A stretch of DNA of 64,000 bases, taken from NCBI GenBank assembly GCA_038380435.1, contig JAWZYU010000726.1, positions 16,164-80,163 of the forward strand, given 5' to 3'. The stretch comes from Ryuthela nishihirai. Lineage: Eukaryota > Arthropoda > Arachnida > Araneae > Heptathelidae. Below the pieces are notes generated by a model. The model did no database searches. It was not told the origin of the DNA and saw nothing but the letters and a program-made list of their open reading frames with translations. Below are positions 23,701 to 38,700 of the stretch, one piece after another. A program made the position numbers and the translations under genes. Within the stretch, counting starts at the first letter, position 1. Each line of letters opens with the position of its first letter.

Positions 23701-26700
23701 TGTTGGGAGACAGATGGTTGCCTCCCATCAAGGCCATCTAGCGTGTTCTTTAACGTGCAAAGGGTATGGCTCTCTCGCACACAGAGCCACGGCTTAACAT
23801 CCCATCCGACGGACGACGGCCTTTCCAAGCCCATCGGTGTCCCCTACTGACCGTGGGCAGGGCGGGGAATTTTTGCGGAGATAAATCTCAACGCTGACCC
23901 AGCTGGGACTCGAACCTGGGAACTACAGATTACGAGCATGGCGCGCTACCGACTGAGCCCCCCTCGCCCCCCGAGAAGTAATATGAAGAAACGTTATTGG
24001 AGGAAATGGTACTTTGATATTACTAGTGTGATTAATAAAAATAAATTTTCAATTAAGCAGCCACTTGGCACAGAGGCCTTATAGGAGCTGTCAGTTTAAT
24101 ACCCCATCGGGAAGATCTGTGAGCATAGTGAGACCTCGGAAAAAAGACAAAACATAAAAAGAAAATTTCCACGCTTAATCCAGATTTTCCTTTGGATCAG
24201 TAGCCAAACACATTAAACATTTCGGGGCGGGGGCGGGGGTGGCTCAGTCGGTAGCGCGCCAGGCTCGTAATCTGTAGTTCCCAGGTTCGAGACCCAGCTG
24301 GGTCAGCGTTGAGATTTATCTCCGCAAAATTCCCCGCCCTGCCCACGGTCAGTAGGGGACACCGATGGGCTTGGAAAGGCCGCCGTCCGTCGGATGGGAC
24401 GTTAAGCCGTGGCCCCGTGTGCGGGAGAGCCATACCCTGTGCACGTTAAAGAACACGCTGGATGGCCTTGACGGGAGGCTACCATCTGTCTCCCAACAGC
24501 TGTTCCAGTGGGTCCCCTCCCCCAACCTTCTCTGAGCCTTCGGGGTCCATGTGACCTGGCCATTTAGCCCATGGTGTGCAAAAAAGTGCCGCTCAGAGGT
24601 AAAACAACCCAACAACCCAACCCAGGTTCGAGTCCCAGCTGGGTCAGCGTTGAGATTTATCTCCGCAAAATTCCCCGCCCTGCCCACGGTCAGTAGGGGA
24701 CACCGATGGGCTTGGAAAGGCCGCCGTCCGTCGGATGGGACGTTAAACCGTTGCCCCGTGTGCGGGAGAGCCCTACCCTGTGCACGTTAAAGAACACGCT
24801 GGATGGCCTTGACGGGAGGCTACCATCTGTCTCCCAACAGCTGTTCCAGTGGGTCCCCTCCCCCAACCTTCTCTGAACCTTCGGGGTCCTTGTGACCTGG
24901 CCATTTAAACCATGGTGTGCAAAAAAGTGCCGCTCAGAGGTAAAACAACCCAACCCATTAACCACTTCTCTACCGGAATTTTTTTAATGAATCGAATAAG
25001 AATATAATACCAATTATCCAAATTTATTAAAGGACAGGCATATTTGGAGAACCGAAATGATAGGATAACTGAAAAGGTCCTGTTTCAAAGCTCAAATTCA
25101 GATTTTTAACTAACGATTATTATTAGGTAAACTAATGTGTATATTATGCATCGTGGAAATCTGTCAGAGTCTAACATACCCCTTGATTTCTGCACCATCA
25201 CTCCCACCCCTTTTTAATTTGAATGTAACATCTGATCTGGAATTCCTTAACGTTTCTGAAATCTACGAAACGAAGTTTTCTTATGCGCCAATTTTTAACT
25301 CCCTAGAATGACTTTGAAGGAGATTTATCTCCGCAGAATTCCTCGCCCTGCCCACGGTCAGTAGGGGACACCGATGGGCTTGGAAAGGCCACCGTCCGTC
25401 GGATGGGACATTAAGCCGTGGCCCCGCGTGCGGGAGAGCCATACCCTGTGCACGTTAAAGAAAACGCTGGATGGCCTTGACGGGAGACTACCATCTGTCT
25501 CCCAACAGCTGTTCCAGTGGATCCCCTCCCCCAACCTTCTCTGAGCCTTCGGGGTCCATGTGACCTGGTCATTTAGCCCATGGTGTGCAAAAAAGTGCAG
25601 CTCAGAGGTAAAACAACCCAACCCAACTTTGAAGGATGCAAAATTTCCTAACGTTTCTGTGATATATATTTTCCAGCAACTAGCCGGAAAATGTGCTAGA
25701 TTTTCAACTTCTTTCAGCAGAAATATTTATTGCATTTTATATTTACAGTTAATTCTATGTCTCGACTATTGATTTTAACAACTGACTTGATTGATAAACT
25801 TTCCTAGCGCGAAAAATGAAATATTTTATTGCTAATCTCTTTCAGATTGAGCCATTAATCCAAGAAGGCAACGAGGGCTACGTACATCACATTCTGATGT
25901 ATGAATGTATAGGAGCAGTCCCTAAGGATTTCGATCCACACATTGGAAAGAGCGGACATGAATGTTACACACCCAATATGCCTGACGAGATGAGAAAATG
26001 TATCGGTTTATATGCAGCCTGGGGAGTAGGTGGTGAGGTAAGTTGATTTGTTTAACATTGCATTGTTTCTTGCATGTTTCTGTTAGATATATGGGGCGGG
26101 GGTGGCTCAGTCGGTAGCACGCCAGACTCGTAATCTGTAGTTCCCAGGTTCGAGTCCCAGCTGGGTCAGCGTTGAGATTTATCTCCGCAAAATTCCCCGC
26201 CTTGCCTACGGTCAGTAGGTGACACCGATGGGCTTGGAAAGGCCGCCGTCCGTCGGATGGGACGTTAAGCCGTGGCCCTGTGTGTGGGAGAGCCATACCC
26301 TGTGCACGTTTAAGAACACGCTGGATGGCCTTGACGGGAGGCTACCATCTGTCTCCCAACAGCTGTTCCAGTGGGTTCCCAACCTTCTCTGAGCCTTCGG
26401 GGTCCATATGACCTGGCCATTTAGCCCATGGTGTGCAAAAAAGTGCCGCTCAGAGGTAAAACAACCCAACAACCCAATCTGTTAGATATCTAAACTGTGT
26501 ATTTTTGGATATTTTCTTTCAATAGTATTGCAAATTCCTTTTCAATAAATAGCTTTGTGAAAAAAATAGATTTGTCTATGTGCAGGTTGAGTTGTCTTCC
26601 CTCGGAGCAGTAGTCTTTTGCACGCAATGTGCTAAATTTCCAGGTCACAAGGTCTTCGAGGGCTCAGAGAAGGTTGGGGGAAAGACCCCCTGGACAGCTG

Positions 26701-29700
26701 TTAGGAGATAGATGGTATAGTCCTGGATGACCCTAGGGGCGGGGGTGGCTCAGTCGGTAGCGCGCCAGGCTCGTAATCCAGGTTCGAGTCCCAGCTGGGT
26801 CAGCGTTGAGATTTACCTCCGCAAAATTCCCCGCCCTGCCCACGGTCAGTAGGGGACACCGATGGGCTTGGAAAGGCCGCCGTCCGTCGGATGGGACGTT
26901 AAGCCGTGGCCCCGTGTGTGGGAGAGCCATACCCTGTGCACGTTAAAGAACACGCTGGATGGCCTTGACGGGAGGCTACCATCTGTCTCCCAACAGCTGT
27001 TCCAATGGGTCCCCTCCCCAACCTTCTCTGAGCCTTCGGGGTCCATGTGACCTGGCCATTTAGCCCATGGTGTGCAAAAAAGTGCTGCTCAGAGGTAAAA
27101 CAACCCAACCCTAGCATCACATTCGACGAAATTTCCATGCCCATCGGTGTCTCTATTGACCGAGGTCAGTGATGGGAGTTTTGCGGAGATAAATCTTAAT
27201 GCTGGCCTAGTTGGAACTCGAACCAGGTAGCTGCAGGTTAGGAACCTGGTGCGCTACCGACTGAGCCATCAAACATGGGGGACAAATCCCTATCTCCCCA
27301 AATTCATGCAAAAGTGTTCTACCAACTATACTAGCAGCAGCTCAGTCATTTATCCACTAATGTGACTTATAAATTTTGCCCAAAGTGTGTTCATGGAGCC
27401 ATTTACGATGGAGAAAGACAACTTTTTTTTCCCAATGTTGCTCTCAATAACATGTAAATAAGAAAGTCTCCACGCAAAAGCGTTATTAATGATATAGTCA
27501 ATCAACAGCAAATACGCAGAATAACTGGCATGAATCTGAAGTGACTCTGGTTCGATTCCCCTACATAGCAAAACCATATTTTTTCTCTCACAAAACAAAT
27601 TATTGATTTCTCTGACAACAGGTAACGCTTTGTAATAAATATTGATTAATAAATTCTTTTTTTAAGGCTATGATATTTCCGGAGCATGTTGGAATGCCTT
27701 TAGACCCCAATCCACCTAAATACTACATGTTGGAAGTTCATTATGACAATCCAGCTCTTCATGATGGTAAATATATTTCTCTTTTCCAGAAAAGTCTTTA
27801 AAATATATATTGCTGTAAAATAACACTTTCATTTCATATTAATGGGAATTTCTAATGTTTTCATTTCATGTTAATGGGAATCTGTTAATTTTGATTTTAT
27901 GTTAACGGGAATCTATAATATTTTCATTTCATGTTAACGGAAATCTGCCAGTAGGGGACACCGATGGGCTTGGAAAGGCCGCCGTCCGTCGGATGGGACG
28001 TTAAGCCGTGGCGCCGTGTGGGGGAGAGTCATACCCTGTGCACGTTAAAGAACACGCTGGATGGCCTTGACGGGAGGCTACCATCTGTCTCCCAACAGCT
28101 GTTCCAGTGGGTCCCCTTCCCCAACCTTCTCTGAGCCTTCGGGGTCCATGTGACCTGGCCATTTAGCCCATGGTGTGGAAAAAAGTGCCGCTCAGAGGTG
28201 AAACAACCCAACTCCCTAAAATAGAAACAAAAGAGATGTATTTTAGAGGTGCATTCGACCTCCTTGATCTTCCGGAGGTGGAAGGGGGATCAGTCGTTAG
28301 CGCGACAGGTCGTAAATCTGTACTTCCTAGGTTCGAGTCCCACCTGGGCCAGCTTTGAGATTTATCTCCAGAAAACTCCTCACCTTGCCCTCTGTCACTA
28401 GGGGACAACGATGGGATTGGAAAGGCCACTGCAGGTCGGATGGGATTTTAAGCTGTGGTTTCAGGTGCAGGAGAGCCATACCCTGTCACGTTAAAGAACA
28501 CGCTGGATGACGACTCGAGGCTACCAAGTGTCTCCTAACATTGTCCAGTGGGTCGTCTGTCTCCAACCTTCTCTGAGCGTTCGGGGTTCTTGTGACCTGA
28601 ACCATACTGTGCAAAAAGTTCCACTTAGAGGTTGGGTTGTTTAACCTCTGAGCGGCACTTTTTTTGCACACCATGGGCTAAATGGTCAAGTCACATGGAC
28701 CCCGAAGGCTCAGAGAAGGTTGGGGGAGGGGACCCACTGGAACAGCTGTTGGGAGACAGATGGTAGCCTCCCGTCAAGGCCATCCAGCGTGTTCTTTAAC
28801 GTGACAGGGTATGGCTCTATCCCGCACACGGGGGCCACGGCTTAACGTCCCATCCGACGGACGGCGGCCTTTCCAAGCCCATCGGTGTCCCCTACTGACC
28901 GTGGGCAAGGCGGGGATTTTGCGGAGATAAATCTCAACGCTGACCCAGCTGGGACTCGAACCTGGGAACTACAGATTACGAGCCTGGCGCACTACCGACT
29001 GAGCCACCCCCGCCCCAGGTAAAACAAGGTAACTCAACCTTGTTGTTATCAGGATGTTGTTCTGATAACAAACAGTTCTGATGATTCCTTGTTGTTTGTC
29101 AAGATTTGAGTCAGAGATGCTCCTTCAATTGAATTTACAGTCCTGTTCATTACGGTAATGGCTAGAAGGGTAAGCTTCAGTTTCATAGCAACTGTCGTAA
29201 CATCAACTACGCAGTTTCAAACTCAGGAAATATCAGATAAATATGAGTAATCGCAAAATTCTTCGGCCTTTTGCTTCTAAACAAACAACTCATAGAAAGC
29301 TCTTTTATCGCTATAAGTTCAAAGAGCTGTCAAGTTTTTTCACATAAAAAATGCATTTTGTAATAGGTTCTTATCATACTTGTCCAGATTTGTAATCTTT
29401 GTCCAAATAACGTGATGCTTTGTGCTACTGGCCTTGGCAGATATCAACAACCTTGTGAAATTCCATGATATATCAAGGAACAGTTTATATCGTTTAGTTT
29501 TTTATAAGAGATGTTGGTGTGAGTATCAGCTGGATGATTAGATCGTCTGATATTTTTTTACAGGTCAAGTTGACTGCATGAGTCTGTAAAAAAATTCAGC
29601 GATTAGAACGGGTTGTTTCACCTCTGAACGACCTTTTTCTGCACACAATAGACTAAAGGCTAGATCATAAGGATCCCGAGGGCTCAAAGAAGGTTGAGAA

Positions 29701-32700
29701 AAGGGGACACATTAGACAGCTGTTAGCAGAATGATGGCAGCCTCCCGTCAAGGCCATCCAGCGTGGTTTTGCACACACCGAACCTCGGCTTAGCGTGCCA
29801 TTCGACTGAAAGCAAACTTTCCAAACCATCGGTATTCTCTAAATAAAAATAATAAAATAAATACCCCCTCAAGCAGCTGCTTGTCACAGAGGTCTGACAG
29901 GAGCCTGTCCGTTTATATGCCACAGTAGAAGGTCTGAGAGGATGGCAGGACCTCAGCAGAAAAACGACACATACATCCATGCCTTACCCGGGGCTCGAAC
30001 CCATGTCCCTTAGATTTGCAGCCAAGCGCGCTAACCACTCGGCCACGGTCTCTACTAATCGAAAAATTCAACGATACACATTGCGAGAATGTTTTTTAAA
30101 TCAACACAACTGTTTGAACTTTACTACCTCATCCAAAACGGGAATGGGAAAGAGCGTGTGGAATAAGTCATTGTTAGCTACACAATCAATATCCCATTTC
30201 TCCGGTGACGGTAGTGTACTGCTAATCACAGATGAAAGGTTCGAGTCCCAGCTGGGTCAACGTTGAGATTTATCTCCGCAAAATTCCCCGCCCTGCTTAC
30301 GGTCAGTAGGGGGACACCGATGGCCTTGGAAAGGCCACCGCCCGTTGGATGGGACGTTAAGCCGTGGCCCCGTGTGCGGGAGAGACATACCCTGTGCACG
30401 TTAAAGAACACGCTAGATTGCCTTGACGGGAGGCTATCATCTGTCCCCCAACAACTGTTCCAGTGGGTCCTCACCCTCAACCTTCTCTGAGCCTTCGGGG
30501 TCCTTGTGACCTGGCCATTTAGCCCATTGTGTGCAAAAAATTGCTGCTCAGAGGGTAAAACAACCCAACCCAATCCTATTTCTCTGGCGGGAGTTACCTG
30601 AGTTGGTATAGCACCAGGAGAGTAACCTGCAGTTCCCACGTTGAGACCCCAACTGTTGGGTTGTTTTACCTGTGAGCGGCACTTTTTTGCACACCATGGG
30701 CTAAATGGCCAGGTCACATGGACCCCGAAGGTTCAGAGAAGGTTGGGGGAGGGGACCCATTGGAACAGCTGTTGGGAGACAAATGGTAGCCTCCCGTCAA
30801 GGCCATCCAGCTTGTTCTTTAACGTGCACAGGTAATGGCTGTCCCGCACACGGAGCCACGGCTTAACGTCCCATCCGACGGACGGCGGCCTTTCCAAGCC
30901 CATCGGTGTCCCCTACTGACCGAGGGCAGGGTGGGGAGTTTTTGCGGAGATAAGTCTAAACGCTGACCCAGCTAGGACTCGAACCTGGGAATTACAGATT
31001 ACGAGCGTGGCACGCTACCGACTGAACCAAACCTCGCCCCACGCCCCTAGCGTGAAACATTGAAATTCATTTCTTATACACTCCAGGTTTTGCCCTCGGT
31101 CAATGGGGCGGGGGTGGCTCAGTCGGTAGCGCGCCAGGCTCGTAATCTGCACTTCCCAGGTTCGATTCCCAGCTGGGTCAGCGTTGAGATTTATCTCCGC
31201 AAAACTCCCCGCCCTGCCAAAGGTCAGTAGGGGACACCGATGGGCTTGGAATAGGCCGCCGCCGTCGGATGGGACGTTAAGCCGTGGCCTTGTGTGCGGG
31301 AGAGCCATTACCTGTGCACGTTAAAGAACACGCTGGATGGCCTTCTCTGAGCCTTTGGGGTCCATGTGACCTGCCCAATTAGCTTATGGTGTGCAAAAAA
31401 GTGCCGCTCAGAGGTAAAACAACCCAACGCAACTTAGAAGTCAAAGAGCTTCCACTGACTTTGAACTTAATGAAATCAAAATTTTTTATCACACACTTTT
31501 TCTTTTAACAGGAATCTCCGACCAGTCAGGGTTAAGGATGCATTATACAAAAAGTCTTAGGCTCTATGATGCAGGAACGCTTATGGTGGGAGCAATTGTA
31601 CATCCTCTAGTAGTGATACCGCCAGGACAGGAGGAATTCGTAATTGCAGGACATAGTGATCCTGAATGTACTGGTAAGGTAAGTTTCACAATTGCTTTAT
31701 ATATTTTACGGTGAAAAAAAAGGTTTTAGTACATTTATACTACGAGGGTAAGCCAAAATATAAGGCTCCCAATTTAATTTTTATGGAGGGTTAGTAAATA
31801 TACTGAAGACAACACGAAGGAAATGTTTCCATATAATGTGGGTTTTATTACGTTGTGATCAGATTTATTGAAACATTTTTTGTAACTTTGATCAGCTTAT
31901 CGAAGCGTTGACGATGGAAGAAAGCATCCTGCTTCCTAAAGCATTTCGTGATTTCTTTTTTAACGGCGCCCTGATCTTAAGGCACGTTATGATTTCTTAT
32001 TTGATGGCGTCCTGCTCTTAAGACATTTTCTGACCTCTTTTGTGGCGTCCTGATCTTAAGGCACTTCGTTTTTGACGTTGTGCAGCTCTTAAGGCACTTG
32101 GAACATTTTTTTTCATGGCGTCCTGCTCTTAATGCACTTTGCGATTTCTCTGATGGCGTCCTGCTCTTAAGGAACCTCTTCTTTGACGTTGTGCCGCTCT
32201 TAAGGCACTTGGGACATTTTATTTCATGGCGTCCTGCTCTTAATGCACTTTGCGATTTCTCTGATGGCGTCCTGCTCTTAAGGAACTTCTTTTTTGACGT
32301 GTGCCGCTCTTAAGGCACTTGGGACATTTTATTTCATGGCGTCCTGCTCTTAAGGAACTTCTTCTTTGACGTTGTTCTGATGTTAAGACACTTTTGACTT
32401 CTTTAACGGCGCCCTACTCTTAAGACACTTTGTGACTTCTTCTTTGACGTTGTCTTGCTGTTAAAGCAATTTGTGATTTCTTCTTTGATGGCCTTCTGCT
32501 CCTAAGGCACTTTGTAATTTCTTCTTTGACGCTGTCATGATCTTAAGACACTTTGTGACTTCTCTTTGATGTTGTCCTGCTGTTAGGGCAATTTCTGATT
32601 TCTTCCTTGATGGCCTTCTGCTCCTAAGGCACTTTGTAATTTCTTCTTTGACGTTGTCATGATCTTAAGACACTTTGAGACTTCTTTAACGGCGCCCTAC

Positions 32701-35700
32701 TCTTAAGACACTTTGTGACTTCTCTTTGATGTTGTCCTGCTGTTAGGGCAATTTCTGATTTCTTCCTTGATGGCCTTCTGCTCCTAAGGCACTTTGTAAT
32801 TTCTTCTTTGACGTTGTCATGATCTTAAGACACTTTGAGACTTCTTTAACGGCGCCCTACTCTTAAGACACTTTGTGACTTCTCTTTGATGTTGTTCTGC
32901 TGTTAGGGCAATTTCTCATTTCTTCCTTGATGGCCTTCTGCTCCTAAGGCACTTTGTAACTTTTTTGACAGCTTTCTGTTCTTAGGTATTTATGACTGAC
33001 GGCATTCTGCACTTAAGACACTTTGTGACTTATTTATTGGCGTCCTGCTCTTAAGGTACTTTGTGAAATCTTATTTGATGGCTTCCTGCTCTTGAGACTT
33101 CTTTTTTGACGTTGTTCCGATCTTAAGGTACTTGCGACTTCTTCTTTCATGGCCATCTGCTTTTAAGGTAATTTGTGAATTCTCTGATGGCGTCCTACTC
33201 AAGGAACTTTTTCTTTGATATAGTTCTGATCTTAAGGCAATTTGTGGCTTCTTCTTTGACAGCGTCCTGCTCTTAAGTCACTTTGTGACCTGTTTCACGT
33301 TATTCTGCTCTTAAGGCACTTTGTGACTTCTTTGATGGTGTCCTGCTCTTAATGAACTTCTTCTCTGACGTTTTCTGATCTTAAGGCACTTTGTGACTTT
33401 TTCTTTGACGTCCTGCTCTTAAGTCACTTTGTGACCTGTTTCACGATATTCTGCTATCAAGGCACTTTGTGACTTCTTTGATGGTGTCCTGCTCTTAATG
33501 AACTTCTTCTCTGACGTTTTCTGACCTTAAGGCACTTTGTGACTTTTTCTTTGACGTCCTGCTCTTAAGGCACTTTGTGACCTGTTTCACGTTATTCTGT
33601 TCTTCAGGCACTTTGTGACTTCTTTGATGGTGTCCTGCTCTTAATGAACTTCTTCTCTGACGTTTTCTGATCTTAAGGCACTTTGTGACTTTTTCTTTGA
33701 CGTCCTGCTCTTAAGGCACTTTGTGACCTGTTTCCCGTTATTCTGCTCTTAAGGCACTTTGTGACCTGTTTCACGTTATTCTGCTCTTAAGGCACTTTGT
33801 GAGTTCTTTGATGGTGTCCTGCTCTTAATGAACTTCTTCTCTGACGTTTTCTGATCTTAAGGCACTTTGTGACTTTTTCTTTGACGTCCTGCTCTTAAGG
33901 TACTTTGTGACCTGTTTCACGTTATTCTGTTCTTCAGGCACTTTGTGACTTCTTTGATGGTGTCCTACTCTTAATGAACTTCTTCTCTGACGTTTTCCTG
34001 ATCTTAAGGCACTTTGTGACTTTTTCTTTGACGTCCTGCTCTTAAGGCACTTTGTGACCTGTTTCACGTTATTCTGTTCTTAAGGCACTTTGTGACTTCT
34101 TTGATGGTGTCCTGCTCTTAATGAACTTCTTCTCTGACGTTTTCTGATCTTAAGGCACTTTGTGACTTTTTCTTTGACGTCCTGCTCTTAAGGCACTTTG
34201 TGACCTGTTTCACGTTATTCTGTTCTTAAGGCACTTTGTGACTTCTTTGATGGTGTCCTGCCCTTAATGAACTTCTTCTCTGACGTTTCCCTGATCTTAC
34301 GGCACTTTGTGACTTTTTCTTTGACGTCCTGCTCTTAAGGCACTTTGTGACCTGTTTCACGTTATTCTGCTCTTAAGGCACTTTGTGACTTCTTTGATGG
34401 TGTCTTGCTCTTAATGAACTTCTTCTCTGACGTTTTCTGATCTTAAGGCACTTTGTGACTTTTTCTTTGACGTCCTGCTCTTAAGGCACTTTGTGACCTG
34501 TTTCACGTTATTCTGTTCTTAAGGCACTTTGTGACTTCTTTGATGGTGTCCTGCTCTTAATGAACTTTTTCTTTGACGTTTTCCTGATCTTAAGGCATTT
34601 TGTGACTTTTTCTTTGACGTCCTGCTCTTAAGGCACACTGTGACCTGTTTCACGTTATTCTGTTCTTAAGGCACTTTGTGACTTCTTTGATGGTGTCCTG
34701 CTCTTAATGAACTTTTTCTCTGACGTTTTCCTGATCTTAAGGCATTTTGTGACTTTTTCTTTGACGTCCCGCTCTTAAGGTACTTTGTGACCTGTTTCAC
34801 GTTATTCTGCTCTTAAGGCACTTTGTGACTTCTTTGATGGTGTCCTGCTCTTAATGAACTTCTTCTCTGACGTTTTCTGATCTTAAGGCACTTTGTGACT
34901 TTTTCTTTGACGTCCTGCTCTTAAGGCACTTTGTGACCTGTTTCACGTTATTCTGCTCTTAAGGCACTTTGTGACTTCTTTGATGGTGTCCTGTTCTTAA
35001 TGAACTTCTTCTCTGACGTTTTCCTGATCTTAAGGCACTTTGTGACTTTTTCTTTGACGTCCTGCTCTTAAGGCACTTTGTGACCTGTTTCACGTTATTC
35101 TGTTCTTAAGGCACTTTGTGACTTCTTTGATGGTGTCCTGCTCTTAATGAACTTCTTCTCTGACGTTTTCCTGATCTTAATGCATTTTGTGACTTTTTCT
35201 TTGACGTCCTGCTCTTAAGGCACTTTGTGACCTGTTTCACGTTATTCTGCTCTTAAGGCACTTTGTGACTTCTTTGATGGTGTCCTGCTCTTAATGAACT
35301 TCTTCTCTGACATTTTCTGATCTTAAGGCACTTTGTGACTTTTTCTTTGACGTCCTGCTCTTAAGGCACTTTGTTACCTGTTTCACGTTATTCTGCTCTT
35401 AAGGCACTTTGTGACTTCTTTGATGGTGTCCTGCTCTTAATGAACTTCTTCTCTGACGTTTTCTGATCTTAAGGCACTTTGTGACTTTTTCTTTGACGTC
35501 CTGCTTTTAAGGCACTTTGTGACCTGTTTCACGTTATTCTGTTCTTCAGGCACTTTGTGACTTCTTTGATGGTGTCCTGCTCTTAATGAACTTCTTCTCT
35601 GACGTTTTCCTGATCTTAAGGCACTTTGTGACTTTTTCTTTGACGTCCTGCTCTTAAGGCACTTTGTGACCTGTTTCACGTTATTCTGCTCTTAAGGCAC

Positions 35701-38700
35701 TTTGTGACTTCTTTGATGGTGTCCTGCTCTTAATGAACTTCTTCTCTGACGTTTTCCTGATCTTAAGGCCCTTTGTGACTTTTTCTTTGACGTCCTGCTC
35801 TTAAGGCACTTTGTGACCTGTTTCACGTTATTCTGCTCTTAAGGCACTTTGTGACTTCTTTGATGGTGTCCTGCTCTTAATGAACTTCTTCTCTGACGTT
35901 TTCTGATCTTAAGGCACTTTGTGACTTTTTCTTTGACGTCCTGCTCTTAAGGCACTTTGTGACATGTTTCACGTTATTCTGTTCTTAAGGCACTTTGTGA
36001 CTTCTTTGATGGTGTCCTGCTCTTAATGAACTTCTTCTCTGACGTTTTCCTGATCTTAATGCATTTTGTGACTTTTTCTTTGACGTCCTGCTCTTAAGGC
36101 ACTTTGTGACCTGTTTCACGTTATTCTGCTCTTAAGGCACTTTGTGACTTCTTTGATGGTGTCCTGCTCTTAATGAACTTCTTCTCTGACATTTTCTGAT
36201 CTTAAGGCACTTTGTGACTTTTTCTTTGACGTCCTGCTCTTAAGGCACTTTGTGACCTGTTTCACGTTATTCTGCTCTTAAGGCACTTTGTGACTTCTTT
36301 GATAGTGTCCTGCTCTTAATGAACTTCTTCTCTGACGTTTTCCTGATCTTAAGGCACTTTGTGACTTTTTCTTTGACGTCCTGCTCTTAAGGCACTTTGT
36401 GACCTGTTTCACGTTATTCTGCTCTTAAGGCACTTTGTGAGTTCTTTGATGGTGTCCTGCTCTTATGAACTTCTTCTCTGACGTTTTCTGATCTTAAGGC
36501 ACTTTGTGACTTTTTCTTTGACGTCCTGCTCTTAAGGCACTTTGTGACCTGTTTCACGTTATTCTGCTCTTAAGGCACTTTGTGACTTCTTTGATGGTGT
36601 CCTGCTCTTAATGAACTTCTTCTCTGACGTTGTCCTGATCTTAAGGCACTTTGTGACTCTTTCTTTGACATCCTGCTCTTAAGGCACTTTGTGACTTTTT
36701 GACGTTGTCCTGCTCTTAAGGCACTGTATGACTTCTTTTTTGACGACGTTTTGTGTTTTATGTGTTGTTTCCCGACCCTGTTCCTCTTACTAGCATTTTC
36801 AAGCGGGGGAAAGGGGCCATACTTACCCCTTTCACTAGATCATGCACTATGAAAATATATTTAAATTTGTTTATGTGACTTATGTTCAAATTTTTGGGTT
36901 TTAATTTCACTGCAGCGATCTCTTAGATTGTTTGCGAATCTTAATCATAAAATACCTGAAAAATGTGATTTTTCTCTTTTACAGGGAATGAACGATACAG
37001 GTTTGAATATTCTCGGCATCTTTCTTCACTCTCATCTTATTGGTAAGAAAATAACATTGTTAAAATTATTAGAAGTTCTTCTTATTAATGCGAATGATGT
37101 TAAAGCATCATTCGCATTTATATGCTTTTAGCATAGTCTATGTTACAAAATGCTTTCTTTTTTTTACCATTAGAACTGAATTATTAGTATGACTCTCAAG
37201 CACACTGAACCACAACTTGACGTGCTATCCGATGGACGACGGTCTTTCCAAGCCCATTAGTGTCCCCTGCTGATCGTGGGCAGGATGGAGAGTTTTGCAG
37301 AGGTAAATTTCAACGCTGGCCCAGCTGGGACTCGAACCTGGGATTGCAGATTATGAGCCTGGCGGGTTACTGAGTGAGTCCCCCCTGCCCCACTCTGTGC
37401 GGAAGAGCCATATCCTGTGCACATTAAAGAACACGTTGGATGGCTTTGACGGGAGGCTGCCATCTGTTCCATCCGAACAGTTGTCCAGTGGGTCCTCTCT
37501 CCCAACCTTTTCTGAGACCTCGGGGTCCTTCTGGCCTGGTCATTTAGTCCAGTGTGTGCAAAATCTCCATTCAGAGGTAAAACAACCGAAATCCTGCACC
37601 TCCATATATTAATAACTAACTAATCTCACCCTTTATGAATGGGTATGGGGGTGGCTCAGTCGGTAGCATGCCAGGCTCATAATCTGCAGTAACCAGGTTC
37701 GAGTATTACCTGGAGCATCGTTGAGATTTATCTCCGCACAACTCAAAGCAGAAGCTCCAGTAAATTAGACGAGAGGAAATGTTTGCGGATCAAAATAGAT
37801 TTGGGGCGAGGGTGGCTCAGTCGGTAGCGCGCCAGGCTCGTAATCTGTAGTTCCCAGGTTCGAGTCCCAGCTGGGTAAGCGTTGAGATTTATCTCCGCAA
37901 AATTCCCCGCCCTGTCCACGGTCAGTAGGGGACACCGATGGGCATGGAAAGGCCGCCGTCCGTCGGATGGGACGTTAAGCCGTGGCCCGTGTGCGAGAGA
38001 GCCATACCTTGTGCACGTTAAAGAACACGCTGGATGGCCTTGACGGGAGGCTACCATCTGTCTCCCAACAGCTGTTCCAGTGGGTCCCCTCCCCCAACCT
38101 TCTCTGAGCCTTCGGGGTCCATGTGACCTGGTCATTTAGCCCATGGTGTGCAAAAAAGTGCCGCTCAGAGGTAAAACAACTCAACGTTAAAGAACACGCT
38201 GGATGGCCTTGACGGGAGGCTACCATCTGTCTCCCAACAGCAGTTCCAGTGGATCCCCTCCCCCAACATTCTCTGATCCTTCGGGGTCCATGTGACCTGG
38301 CCATTTAGCCCATGGTGTGCAAAAAAGTGCCTCTCAAAGGTAAAACAACCCAACGTTAAAGAACACGCTGGATGGCCTTGACGGGAGGCTACCATCTGTT
38401 TCCCAACAGCTGTTTCAGTGGATCCCCTCCCCCAACCTTCTCTGAGCCTTCGGGGTCCATGTGATCTGGCCATTTAGCCCATGGTGTGCAAAAAAATGCC
38501 GCTCAGAGGTAAAACAACCCAACCCGCACAACTCCCTGTTCTGTCCTCTGTCAGCAGGAGACACTGATGAGCTTGGAAAGGCCGCCGTCCGTCGGATGAG
38601 ACGCTCTGCCGTGGCTCCGTACAGCAGAATCATACCCTGTGCACGCTAAAGAATATGCTGGATCTGTTTCCTAAGAGCTGTCCAATAGGTTCTCTTACCC

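Noticed and set aside
25816..26046. ATG at 25816 as a gene start
   Set aside because: It lies before the acceptor AG at 25844-25845; the family match (IEPLIQEG) begins exactly after it and continues from the previous exon.
27525..27575. tRNA gene suggested by ggttcgattcccct near 27550
   Set aside because: Only a box-B-like string; no pairing acceptor stem or D-arm could be found around it.
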